DNA from: a virus
DNA length: 64,000 nt
Direction: 5' to 3' (one strand)
Virus record (IMG/VR): IMGVR_UViG_3300006736_003672
Location: 1-64,000 of that record
Shown here in pieces: positions 1 to 7,206 of the stretch. The notes below the pieces were generated by a model. That model was not told where the DNA came from. It saw only the letters and a program-made list of their open reading frames with translations, and ran no database searches. Each line of letters opens with the position of its first letter. Position 1 is the first letter of the stretch. A program made the translations under genes and the position numbers.

Positions 1-1
1 T

Positions 2-808
2 ATAAATGAACTTAAGCTTAGAAAGTATATTCGTAAAGCTATCCAAATTGTAAAAGAAAGAAGAACAAACAAACAATTTGACGAAGAAAAAAAATTAAGA
101 AATTTAATCCGCAAAGCAGTTCTTCAAGAGAAAGAAAGAGAGCCGCTATATCCTGAAACTGGCAAAAACTTCTTAGATTCTTTATTTTTGGACACAGGAT
201 TTTTAAAAAGACTTAAATTGGGATATAAAGAATTAAAATCAACGGAAGAGCAAAGAGAAACGTTCAGAGAACACATTGTTTATCATGTTTTAAGAACTCT
301 TGAAACTCAAAGCGCGATGCAGGCACCAGGAGACAATACCAAAGAGGTTTCCAAAGTTGATCTTGCTGAACAAGAAGAAGAAATTACCATTTCAGTTGAT
401 AAAGATGATCGTTTAATGGGGACAGAGCCTGAAAAAGAAACACCCGAGGAAAAAGAAGACAAGGAATTAGAATCATTTAAAGTTCCCGGAGTAGAATATG
501 GGGATGTTACAGGTATAAAACAAGCTTTTGACACTTTTAATTTAACCGAAGTGAAAGCTTCTTTATTGCGTTATTGGAATAGAATGGGGAACACTACAGA
601 TGAAGAAGTTTTTTATGATAACATGAAAGAACAATTAAATTTATATTTTGATACATGGGAAGAAGAAGTCCAAGCAGAGATTTCAGCTACTAGGGAAGAA
701 GAAACTGTAGAATTAGCGCCAGAAGAGGCCCCATTAGAAGAACCGGAAGCTCTAGAACTCGAGCCAGAAGTCCCGGGAGAAGAACTAGAATTGGAACCCA
801 TGGAATAA
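2..808 (+). CDS. Acidic, Glu/Pro-rich protein, 5' end outside the window
   Basis: The frame is open from base 2, so the gene begins left of the window; the TTG at 188 is internal. The visible N-terminal part is charged and helical, with clusters of Lys/Arg and Glu. The last 60 or so residues are almost all Glu, Pro, Leu and Ala in imperfect E-x-P-E type repeats. No enzymatic motif is visible. The mixture of basic helices and a long acidic tail recalls prohead core or scaffolding proteins of T4-like phages, but that is only a compositional resemblance. It precedes a virion-type beta-helix gene by 30 bases. Confidence 0.75.
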   Translation: MNELKLRKYIRKAIQIVKERRTNKQFDEEKKLRNLIRKAVLQEKEREPLYPETGKNFLDSLFLDTGFLKRLKLGYKELKSTEEQRETFREHIVYHVLRTLETQSAMQAPGDNTKEVSKVDLAEQEEEITISVDKDDRLMGTEPEKETPEEKEDKELESFKVPGVEYGDVTGIKQAFDTFNLTEVKASLLRYWNRMGNTTDEEVFYDNMKEQLNLYFDTWEEEVQAEISATREEETVELAPEEAPLEEPEALELEPEVPGEELELEPME

Positions 809-838
809 ATTTATAAAATAGAAACTAATTAAGTTATT

Positions 839-2422
839 ATGCCAACTACTTTAGGAAATAGCGAAACTTTTTATGATGATGTTGCGGCGCCAACTCACAC
901 TAAATATGTATCAAAAACCGGTCACGATACAAGCAACAATGGTGATTCATCGTCTGCGCCTTATCTTACAATAGCCAAGGCAATCGATGTATTAGATGCT
1001 GTTGATGACACTAATAATGAAACCGTAGGAACCGGTGTAAGGGTACTCATTCTTGTTGAGTCTGGTTCATACGAAGAACGTATAGCATGTGATAATATAA
1101 GAAACTTAACAGTAAGAGGTTGCGGCCCGAGCTTTGCAGATCCGTCTCCATACCGCCCAAGTATTGTTGGCGATGGATCTTCAAATTTGCAAAATACTTC
1201 AAACGGTGCTGATGGGTATGCAGCAGTCAACACAAACAATTACGCAGCCGGTGATGGCGGTGGATTAATAATTGAAAATTTACATTTTTCAAATTGGATC
1301 AAAACCAACGGACATTGTTATAAAACCAATACTCCCGGGTCAGCTAGATTTCTTAATTGCGAATTCAGTCAAAGCCATGGCGGATTATCACATGTAATAT
1401 TCAACCTGACCCCGGGTGAGAGCGCCGCTTGGCCAAGTAGAATAGATTGCTGTACGTTTCGCGGAGGGAGCCCGCAAGCGTCCGACGCCGGCGGTAAGGC
1501 CATCGCTGTTGGATCGGTCTCTCCAGCGCCAGCAGCAGACACCATATATATTACAAATAATGTAATATATGGCCATGCCACCGGCATCTCCGCCGGCGCC
1601 CAAAGAGTAAACATATACAACAATACAGTTGTAAGCTGCAGTTATGGAGGAATCTACGCGGTTGGACCGGCAAAAGTAGTAAATAATATTGTCGCAAGAT
1701 GTGGAGCAAATGCTACTTATGGTTATGGTCTGCAGATTAATGTTGACTCGGTGATCGTACGCTTAAATAACATACTAACTGGAAACATGCGTCATGAAGA
1801 TGGTAACGGCGAATTCTTCGACGCGGACAAAGCGTATGATGTGTTAGACTTTGGAGAAGCCGACCCTGCGTCATTAGCTGCAACTGAATTAAGGGTAAAT
1901 CCAGGCTTGAAACAAACTGGGACTATTGGCACCAATACTGAATTCAATCCAGTAACGTTTCCAAACGACGGAGGACCTTTTATGAACGAGACTCCAGATT
2001 TCCGTATTTCACAGTCTTCATCTCCAGCAGTTTCCAATGGATCTGATACCGTTCGGGATGATATTCGTAATAGTGGTTTTCGTAACTTCAAGCGCGGCCC
2101 CAATCGAGTGGAAGTCGGTGCATACGGATTTCATTATTGGCGATATCCTGTGGAAACTACAAATCCTCATATTAGCTCTGATTTTACGTTTAATAGTGCT
2201 TTCAATCATCCATCAGATGACAGAACTTTATTAGATATAGATGGCGCGGAACAGTCTGGGCAGGGCACGGCTGTAGCAGCCGGGGCAGAGTCTACACCTC
2301 CACCTTTTTCAGCTGGGGTCAAAGGAGTTTCGAGTTTACGCGGGCAACCGCGCGCATATAAACTAACTCCTGCCGGAGCTGGCGCAAGAGGGTCAGATAA
2401 AATAACGAAAGATGATAGTTAA
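839..2422 (+). CDS. Right-handed beta-helix protein, probable tail fibre/spike or surface enzyme
   Basis: 527 residues. Residues about 20-50 carry the YVSKTGHDTSNNG...APYLTIAKAI pattern typical of the DUF1565/pectate-lyase-like N-cap. It is followed by many short strand-turn repeats rich in Asn and Gly (for example ITNNVIYGHATGI, VNIYNNTVVSCSYGGIYAV, VNNIVARC). These are PbH1-type parallel beta-helix rungs covering residues about 70-330. The C-terminal 150 residues look unstructured and Gly/Pro-rich. Phage proteins of this type form trimeric spikes that bind or cleave surface polysaccharide; no catalytic residues could be assigned. The ATG at 839 has no good Shine-Dalgarno sequence. Likely a virion protein, though its partner genes lie outside the window. 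Confidence 0.75.
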   Translation: MPTTLGNSETFYDDVAAPTHTKYVSKTGHDTSNNGDSSSAPYLTIAKAIDVLDAVDDTNNETVGTGVRVLILVESGSYEERIACDNIRNLTVRGCGPSFADPSPYRPSIVGDGSSNLQNTSNGADGYAAVNTNNYAAGDGGGLIIENLHFSNWIKTNGHCYKTNTPGSARFLNCEFSQSHGGLSHVIFNLTPGESAAWPSRIDCCTFRGGSPQASDAGGKAIAVGSVSPAPAADTIYITNNVIYGHATGISAGAQRVNIYNNTVVSCSYGGIYAVGPAKVVNNIVARCGANATYGYGLQINVDSVIVRLNNILTGNMRHEDGNGEFFDADKAYDVLDFGEADPASLAATELRVNPGLKQTGTIGTNTEFNPVTFPNDGGPFMNETPDFRISQSSSPAVSNGSDTVRDDIRNSGFRNFKRGPNRVEVGAYGFHYWRYPVETTNPHISSDFTFNSAFNHPSDDRTLLDIDGAEQSGQGTAVAAGAESTPPPFSAGVKGVSSLRGQPRAYKLTPAGAGARGSDKITKDDS

Positions 2423-2447
2423 CAATTGCTAAAATCTGTGCTATAAT
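2419..2447 (+). promoter_or_regulatory. Sigma70-type promoter with extended -10, upstream of the HTH gene
   Basis: TTAACA at 2419-2424, a 17-base spacer, TATAAT at 2442-2447, and a TG at 2439-2440 giving an extended -10 (TGCTATAAT). It overlaps the stop codon of the beta-helix gene. A start near 2454 would leave a leader of about 25 bases before the ATG at 2480. This is a close match to the bacterial housekeeping consensus, so the host polymerase could use it without phage factors. Confidence 0.7.
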
Positions 2448-2479
2448 ATTTTTTAGATCTTTCTGAAGTAAATAATCAT

Positions 2480-2845
2480 ATGAATTGGAACAAAAAGAAG
2501 AAAATTCAAGGAAAAAATAGATATTATTCTATTTGTAATAAATTAAGAAAAGAAAATAAATCTCATGATGAATTTGAAGTTATGTTAAATAATTTAACTT
2601 TAGAAGAGATAATTGCTTTAAAATTAGAGTTAGCAGCTAAATCTGTAGGAGGTTATCTATATGGTATACCTATATTCTCAGCAATTCCTTATTTAGTTAG
2701 AGACGCTATATTAAAATATTCTCTTTCAGCCACTAGATCTAAGAAAGAAGCAGCCAGATTTTTAGGTATTAAGCTAGATCACTTCAAAAAATTAATAAAA
2801 AAGTACAATACAGAGAATTATTTTGAAGATCTTGACAATAAATAA
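2480..2845 (+). CDS. Small helix-turn-helix protein
   Basis: 121 residues, Lys-rich and mostly helical. Residues about 85-110 (ATRSKKEAARFLGI followed by a basic recognition-like helix) match the Fis/NtrC C-terminal HTH pattern in which a Lys-Lys-x-A-A-x-x-L-G-I helix packs before the DNA-contacting helix. That points to a DNA-binding regulator, but no sensor or enzymatic domain is visible. It has its own strong promoter (2419-2447), and the promoter of the tmRNA overlaps its last codons. It is therefore placed where it could regulate the tmRNA cassette. It could also be a homing-endonuclease-associated or nucleoid-type protein; function is inferred only from the HTH. Confidence 0.7.
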   Translation: MNWNKKKKIQGKNRYYSICNKLRKENKSHDEFEVMLNNLTLEEIIALKLELAAKSVGGYLYGIPIFSAIPYLVRDAILKYSLSATRSKKEAARFLGIKLDHFKKLIKKYNTENYFEDLDNK

Positions 2846-2860
2846 AAAATAGTGTATACT
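2832..2860 (+). promoter_or_regulatory. Near-consensus sigma70 promoter of the tmRNA gene
   Basis: TTGACA at 2832-2837 (perfect), a 17-base spacer at 2838-2854, and TATACT at 2855-2860 (one mismatch). Predicted transcription start is near 2867, about 16 bases before the mature tmRNA 5' end at 2883, which RNase P would generate. It sits across the stop codon of the HTH gene. Confidence 0.85.
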
Positions 2861-2882
2861 TACTTCAGTTCTTTTAAAATTT

Positions 2883-3199
2883 GGGGGTGTCCTGGTTTCG
2901 ACAGAGATTATGATGATATATCTGGCAAGACTGTGTGAATGTCACAGCATAAACATTCAATTTTTAACTGCCAACGATAATGTTGAAGTTGATTACGCCT
3001 TAGCTGCGTAATCTGAGGCTGCTAGTGGCCTTATTCCCCAAAACTAGCAAAAAGTTTCTTATTTCTTTTAAAAAATAAGTGGTGCGCACGTTTAATTGAG
3101 CTACTGAGCAGTTTGCTGGTTCAAAAACCAGATAATCTTGTGAATGACAGTATATTTGATGATTTTTGGACGTGGGTTCGATTCCCACCGCCTCCACCA
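2883..3199 (+). ncRNA. ssrA: Transfer-messenger RNA (tmRNA)
   Basis: One-piece tmRNA of 317 bases that rescues stalled ribosomes and tags nascent proteins. The 5' end GGGGGTGTCCTGGTTTCGAC holds the acceptor strand and the D-loop-like GGTTTCGAC. The 3' end holds the T-arm GTGGG-TTCGATT-CCCAC and the encoded CCA. The 5' GGGGGTG pairs with the 3' CGCCTCC (7 pairs including G-U) as the acceptor stem. An open tag frame with an Ala resume codon lies at 2970-3011, ending in YALAA and TAA. A clean hairpin CTGGTT-caaa-AACCAG lies in the 3' half as part of the pseudoknot domain. All functional parts appear intact, so this is not a truncated integration-site remnant. No SmpB gene is seen in the window, so host SmpB is presumably used. 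Confidence 0.96.
2970..3011 (+). other. tmRNA proteolysis-tag reading frame
   Basis: The resume codon GCC starts a 13-residue tag ANDNVEVDYALAA followed by TAA. The C-terminal ALAA is the classic ClpX/ClpA degron end. The Asn-Asp near the start resembles the SspB-contacting part of bacterial tags. The tag is therefore of the degradative kind, not altered to protect products. Confidence 0.93.
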
Positions 3200-3259
3200 G
3201 ATGAATGACCCTGAGGGTGGAACCGTTGGTTTGAGGGCTGGGCTAATCAACACTTTAAA

Positions 3260-3345
3260 GAGGTTAAAATGGTAACGAAACGTAAGAAAGTTGAAAGTAT
3301 AACACAACAAGAGGTTAAAATGGCAATAAAACATAAGAAAATTGA
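3260..3345 (+). repeat. 51-base tandem repeat duplicating a ribosome site and start codon
   Basis: A 35-base block, GAGGTTAAAATGG followed by a diverged AA-rich stretch ending in TTGA, occurs at 3260-3294 and again at 3311-3345 with a period of exactly 51 bases (17 codons, frame kept). Each copy contains a Shine-Dalgarno-like GAGGT and an ATG (3269 and 3320). The result is two equally good in-frame starts for the same protein. Confidence 0.8.
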
Positions 3346-3595
3346 TCAAACTGATCAAAATGCTAGTAAATCTTGGAAAAATATAGCATATTTCAACGAA
3401 TATCAAGATGCGGACAAGACAAGAGTTAAACTTTTGTCTGAAAACGATAAAATTCAGGTAAAAGTTAAACGTTGTGGCCCCGCAGGCCTAAAATATGTCG
3501 TAAAACTAAGAAAAAACCCAATTTTTGAGGAAAAAACAGAGAAAAAAGGCAAAAAACAGAGAAAAAAGGACAAAAATAAGAAGGTTCAACCATGA
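3269..3595 (+). CDS. Small basic protein between tmRNA and clpP
   Basis: 108 residues from the ATG at 3269, or 91 from the ATG at 3320; the two starts lie in a duplicated block. The middle (residues 35-85) is predicted as short beta strands around VKVKRCGPAGLKYVVKLRKNP. The C-terminal 20 residues are nearly all Lys (KKGKKQRKKDKNKK), suggesting RNA or DNA binding. I do not recognise the family. Its place next to a tmRNA and its basic tail invite comparison with SmpB, but it lacks the length and recognisable SmpB signatures, so that is not claimed. Its stop overlaps the clpP start (ATGA), implying translational coupling. Confidence 0.75.
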   Translation: MVTKRKKVESITQQEVKMAIKHKKIDQTDQNASKSWKNIAYFNEYQDADKTRVKLLSENDKIQVKVKRCGPAGLKYVVKLRKNPIFEEKTEKKGKKQRKKDKNKKVQP

Positions 3596-4206
3596 AAGAC
3601 ATATTTTGGGCTGGAAAAGACAACAAAGAAAAAGAAACTGCCCCAATTGTTGCTACTAGTGATAAAAACAACGTTGTTGAGACAACAAACAACAGAATTT
3701 ACTACTATTCAGAGGTTTCTAGGCAGAAAATCCTTGTTTTGAACAAGAGCTTAAGGAATTTGAATGATAATTTGCTTAATCAAGCGCAATTATTGGGTTT
3801 AGATAACCCTGCTAACATATATTTGCACGTAAACAGCTTTGGAGGCAGTGTTTTTGCGGGTTTATCGGCCGTAGATTACATAACATCATGTGAAGTGCCA
3901 GTTGTTACAGTAGTTGAGGGCTGCGCGGCCTCTGCAGCGACTCTTTTTAGCGTTGTTGGTGCCCACAGACAGATAAGAAGCAACTCTTTTATGCTAATTC
4001 ATCAAATTTCTTCCGGAATGTGGGGGAAATACGAAGAATTAAAGGATAGTATAGATAATTGTGACCTTTTTATGCGAATTATCAAGGATATTTACAACGA
4101 ACATACGAAAATACCTAAGAAAAAGCTTAATGAGATACTAAAACACGACCTATGGTTTGATGCTGAGACATGTCTTGAGTATGGGATTGTGGATGAGATA
4201 ATTTAG
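3592..4206 (+). CDS. clpP: ClpP-type serine protease
   Basis: 204 residues, the normal ClpP length. The fold landmarks are present in order: NSFGGSVFAG (oxyanion strand), nucleophile Ser114 in EGCAASAATLF, His137 in MLIHQISSG, and Asp186 in KHDLWFDAETCLEYG, closely matching the S111/H136/D185 spacing of the E. coli precursor. ClpP forms a two-ring chamber that degrades substrates fed by ClpX or ClpA. No AAA+ partner is encoded in this window, so host ClpX/ClpA would be needed. The gene is translationally coupled to the small basic gene downstream of the tmRNA. An alternative is that it acts as a prohead protease, since some phages use ClpP-fold enzymes for this; the neighbouring tmRNA whose tag ends ALAA favours the degradation role. 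Confidence 0.9.
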   Translation: MKDIFWAGKDNKEKETAPIVATSDKNNVVETTNNRIYYYSEVSRQKILVLNKSLRNLNDNLLNQAQLLGLDNPANIYLHVNSFGGSVFAGLSAVDYITSCEVPVVTVVEGCAASAATLFSVVGAHRQIRSNSFMLIHQISSGMWGKYEELKDSIDNCDLFMRIIKDIYNEHTKIPKKKLNEILKHDLWFDAETCLEYGIVDEII

Positions 4207-4212
4207 TAAATT

Positions 4213-4452
4213 ATGCCAATTTACGAATACAAGTGCCGATTATGCGGCTTTTCCTTCGAAATTATGCAAAAAGTCGAGGAAAGGGCGCCCAAATGCGATA
4301 ATATAGTGATTAGCGGCTCTTTAGAACGAAGATGTGGTGGAAGATGTAAAAAGCTTGTATCTAAAAGCTCGTTTGCATTAAAAGGCGGCGGATGGTACCA
4401 AGATGGGTATGTTAAACCAAATAAAAGCGATAACAATGATAACAAACAGTAA
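4213..4452 (+). CDS. FmdB-type zinc-ribbon protein
   Basis: 79 residues. It begins MPIYEYKCRLCGFSFEIMQ, the usual start of the FmdB/CxxC_CxxC_SSSS zinc-ribbon family. The first CxxC is followed by a second Cys cluster around C-GGRC about 30 residues later and a Ser/Lys patch. Such small proteins are predicted to bind zinc and nucleic acid; their exact role is not known. It follows clpP by six bases, so it is probably co-transcribed with it. A second, more diverged member lies at 31753. Confidence 0.8.
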   Translation: MPIYEYKCRLCGFSFEIMQKVEERAPKCDNIVISGSLERRCGGRCKKLVSKSSFALKGGGWYQDGYVKPNKSDNNDNKQ

Positions 4453-4459
4453 CATATCG

Positions 4460-5254
4460 TTAATAAGGCACATTTTCCTGTATATACTCTTTTAACTGTT
4501 TGTGAGTTGGAGAATATGTCAAAAATGGGAATCTTATATTAACTGAATGAATCATTCCGATTATATAGCCGTCTTTATTGAAAAGAGGAGATCCGGAACT
4601 TCCACCAATCGCCGGTACTGAATATATGGCAAATATTTGTTCCTTATCAGATGGATCTCTGGTTAAATATCCAGCGAAATAACCATCTAATTTGGGAATC
4701 ATGTTTTTATGAAACAGACCCATCGGCGCAGCTAAATTATATGTTTTATCACCTGGTTTTGGCGGATAGTGTGATATTAATGCTGGTTTTCGTTGAAGCT
4801 TTTTGACATAAATCAAACATATGTCTAATTTTTTATTATAATTTATGACATTGATATCATATTTTTTCATATCGATATCATAAGCATAAAATTTAATTTT
4901 TTTTATCGGAATTCCTTTGATGACTGACCGCACAAGAAGATCCATGTCGTCTTCACAAAAATGCGCTGCAGTTATTGCATATGAGCCGGCTTTTCCAGTA
5001 CTAACAACAAAAGCTGATGCAGAGGATATTACTCTTTCTATTCTACACTCAGTTTGTTGTTTTTGTTCGTTCTCTATACACTCTCGAGTAGAAAATTTAT
5101 TTTCAACTTTCAAAAATGATTCTCTAAAGCTTTTATTTCCTTCATTAAGGCCACCTGTAGTCAAATAAGATGAATTTAGGCCGCAGGAAAAAATTAATAG
5201 CGCTATTACAACAAAGATAACAGAAAGCAGTACGTATTTAATTATTTTGTTCAT
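4460..5254 (-). CDS. Membrane-anchored trypsin-like serine protease
   Basis: 264 residues, the only substantial minus-strand gene. Residues 5-23 are a strongly hydrophobic segment ending LLIFSC, so it is either a signal anchor or a lipoprotein with Cys24 (the Phe at -2 is atypical for a lipobox). The catalytic triad of the chymotrypsin/S1 fold is visible: His98 in AITAAHFC, Asp144 in KKLDICLIYV, Ser220 in GGSSGSPLF. The family cleaves peptide bonds in the periplasm or at the envelope. A good Shine-Dalgarno (AGAGAGGA on the coding strand) precedes the ATG. It converges on the zinc-ribbon gene with a gap of only 7 bases. Its opposite orientation and export signal suggest separate regulation and action on the host envelope. 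Confidence 0.85.
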   Translation of the reverse strand: MNKIIKYVLLSVIFVVIALLIFSCGLNSSYLTTGGLNEGNKSFRESFLKVENKFSTRECIENEQKQQTECRIERVISSASAFVVSTGKAGSYAITAAHFCEDDMDLLVRSVIKGIPIKKIKFYAYDIDMKKYDINVINYNKKLDICLIYVKKLQRKPALISHYPPKPGDKTYNLAAPMGLFHKNMIPKLDGYFAGYLTRDPSDKEQIFAIYSVPAIGGSSGSPLFNKDGYIIGMIHSVNIRFPFLTYSPTHKQLKEYIQENVPY

Positions 5255-5345
5255 TATGTTATGTCCTCTCTAATTATAACTAGGGAATAAATCTTAATTT
5301 CTTGCTATATACTTGTATTATAGAGAAAAAGGAGAAATCCAAGAC
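5255..5345. promoter_or_regulatory. Divergent intergenic region with promoter-like sequences on both strands
   Basis: This 91-base gap separates the minus-strand protease from the plus-strand lipoprotein, so each needs a start of transcription here. On the minus strand a TATAAT lies at plus coordinates 5278-5273, but the -35 position (GAAATT) is poor. On the plus strand TGCTATATA (5303-5311) resembles an extended -10. Both are weak matches; the divergent layout is the stronger argument. Confidence 0.4.
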
Positions 5346-5582
5346 ATGAAAGACATGAAAAAAATAATTTTTTTATTATTTAGTTTAATATTGTTCGGTT
5401 GCGTCGCCAGCGCCGTAGAAGTGAAAAATACGCCCATCCCATTGCCTGTTGAATTAGCTGAACAAGAATATGATGAAATGTTAGAATTGGCATACGAAAC
5501 GGATCAAGAAAGAGTTCGGGCAATTTATGTTGTTATTATTTCAGAACCGGAAGTAGTAACTGCTAAGCCACCTGAAAAATAG
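5346..5582 (+). CDS. Small lipoprotein
   Basis: 78 residues from the ATG at 5346, chosen because GGAG at 5331-5334 sits 11 bases upstream and a signal peptide follows at once. The frame is open a little further upstream from a TTG, which has no support. Residues 4-17 are hydrophobic and end in LFGC, a good lipobox, so the mature protein would start at Cys and be lipid-anchored in the envelope. The rest is acidic with no recognised domain. It stands next to the exported protease, and the two may act together at the host envelope (for example in lysis or superinfection exclusion); this is inference from position only. Confidence 0.7.
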   Translation: MKDMKKIIFLLFSLILFGCVASAVEVKNTPIPLPVELAEQEYDEMLELAYETDQERVRAIYVVIISEPEVVTAKPPEK

Positions 5583-6911
5583 TTGTTTGATGTGACTGTG
5601 AGAAAAAAAACATATGTTTTAGATACCAATGTTTACTTAACTGATGCAAATTCTATTTTTGCATTTGGAAAAAGTGATATACTGGTACCTTTAAAGGTTT
5701 TAGAAGAAATAGACAAACACAAGAAACGACAAGACAGTGTTGGTTTAAATGCTAGAAATACCATTAGAATTCTTGACTCTTTAAGGGAAAAAGGCAACCT
5801 TAAGAAAGGGGTAAGAATAGGCAAAGGTAAAGGCATAATTTTCATTAAAAACTGCGAAACGTCTTTATTACCAGAAGAATTGTCTTCTAAAGACCCCGAT
5901 AATATGATTATCGGCACAGTTCTTGCAGAAAAGCAAAATTTTCCCAATAAAAAGATAATTGTAGTTTCTCGAGACATTAATATGAGAATTAAGTGTGATT
6001 CTCTAGAACTCCCGGTACAAGACTACACAGTTGGGCAAGTTGTACAAAATAGTTCCTTATTATATACTGGTTTCACAAAACATTTAGTTGATGATGAAAT
6101 TGTTGATCAATTTTATGATGGAGAAGACATATTCCTTGACAAAGATGAAGTGAAGCTGCATCCTAACCAATTGGTTATGCTTGTATCTAATTCTAACGAC
6201 AAAAAGACAGGACTAGCTAGATTTGTTAACTATAATTCTAATCTCAAAAAAATTATCGACAAAGGCGATGTTTGGGGAGTCAGGTCCAGAAATAAAGAAC
6301 AAAAATTTGCTTTAGACTTGTTGCTTGACAAAAATGTGCCAGTTGTTACGCTTGTAGGTAAAGCAGGTAGCGGAAAGACGTTGTGCGCCATCGCTGCAGG
6401 CCTCCATCAGACTGTTGAGGATGGCCAGGAGTCGACTTATCGCCGTTTGATAATAACTAGGCCCATACAGCCTTTAGGGCGCGATATAGGCTATTTACCG
6501 GGCTCAATGGAAGAAAAAATGATACCATGGTTGAGTCCAATCAAGGATAATCTAGAATATTTGATGAGTGATAAAAAAACACTTGACATGTACGTAGATG
6601 ATGGTACAATAGAGATAGAAGCATTAACTTATATTAGAGGTCGATCTATTTCTAACGCATATATTGTTATTGATGAATGTCAACAATTATCACAACATGA
6701 AATAAAAACAATTTTGACAAGAGTGGGAGAAAATACTAAACTTGTTCTGACAGGAGATATTGAACAAATTGATAATGTGTATGTCGATGAGACATCAAAT
6801 GGTCTAACATATATCGTTGAAAAATTTAAAGAGCATGAAGTTGCTGGTCATATTACATTGACCAGAGGAGAGCGTTCAAAAGTCGCTACATTAGCGGCAA
6901 AAATTTTATAA
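5583..6911 (+). CDS. phoH: PIN-PhoH protein (PhoH2 type)
   Basis: 442 residues in two domains. The N-terminal PIN nuclease domain (1-150) has the acidic set Asp14 (YVLDTNVYL), Glu41/Asp44 (LEEIDKHK), Asp106 (DPDNMIIG) and Asp131 (SRDINMRIK). The C-terminal PhoH ATPase has Walker A VGKAGSGKT at 259-266 and Walker B YIVIDECQ around 364-365. PIN-PhoH proteins are ATP-dependent RNA-unwinding nucleases. Stand-alone or fused PhoH is among the commonest auxiliary genes of marine phages. The start is uncertain: TTG 5583 or GTG 5592/5598, all directly after the lipoprotein stop and lacking a strong ribosome site. Confidence 0.93.
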   Translation: MFDVTVRKKTYVLDTNVYLTDANSIFAFGKSDILVPLKVLEEIDKHKKRQDSVGLNARNTIRILDSLREKGNLKKGVRIGKGKGIIFIKNCETSLLPEELSSKDPDNMIIGTVLAEKQNFPNKKIIVVSRDINMRIKCDSLELPVQDYTVGQVVQNSSLLYTGFTKHLVDDEIVDQFYDGEDIFLDKDEVKLHPNQLVMLVSNSNDKKTGLARFVNYNSNLKKIIDKGDVWGVRSRNKEQKFALDLLLDKNVPVVTLVGKAGSGKTLCAIAAGLHQTVEDGQESTYRRLIITRPIQPLGRDIGYLPGSMEEKMIPWLSPIKDNLEYLMSDKKTLDMYVDDGTIEIEALTYIRGRSISNAYIVIDECQQLSQHEIKTILTRVGENTKLVLTGDIEQIDNVYVDETSNGLTYIVEKFKEHEVAGHITLTRGERSKVATLAAKIL

Positions 6912-6921
6912 GGAGTAAAAA

Positions 6922-7206
6922 ATGGAAATTGAATGGAAAAACACAGAAGAAGGAACAAACACAACTCTCGATGAAGTTGTCGGAAAAGACACTGAATTGA
7001 AAAGCTGGCTTGTTGATTATGTTGGAACCCAACATGACCCGGAAGATGGAAACGTTTCTGTTGAAATGATTGTTGAAACAGTTGCAAAAGAATTTCCGGA
7101 ATTTCTTTTAGTGGTTGCTGAAGAAAATTGGGTTAGAGGATATCAGCAGGCATTAGTGGATGTGGATGTTGGTAAGCAAGTGTCAGAAAATGACAACGAG
7201 GAATAA
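6922..7206 (+). CDS. Small acidic protein of unknown function
   Basis: 94 residues, acidic throughout, with a predicted helical middle (VSVEMIVETVAKEFPEFLLVVAEENWVRGY). AGGAGT lies seven bases before the ATG, one of the better ribosome sites in the window. No domain is recognised. Genes of this size and composition commonly sit beside PhoH in large marine phages. Its 3' end overlaps the start of the metallopeptidase gene by 17 bases. Confidence 0.7.
   Translation: MEIEWKNTEEGTNTTLDEVVGKDTELKSWLVDYVGTQHDPEDGNVSVEMIVETVAKEFPEFLLVVAEENWVRGYQQALVDVDVGKQVSENDNEE

Noticed and set aside
2883-3199. tmRNA as a prophage attachment-site remnant
   Set aside because: Both halves, tag frame and encoded CCA are intact, and no integrase or repeated 3' end is present in the window.
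3205-3215. ACCCTGAGGGT hairpin after the tmRNA as terminator
   Set aside because: Only a four-pair stem with no T-run; transcription probably continues into the basic protein and clpP.
3592-4206. ClpP as a dedicated prohead protease
   Set aside because: Possible in principle, but it sits with the tmRNA, no major capsid or portal gene is in view, and the protein has standard ClpP length and triad spacing. Kept as an alternative in the entry.
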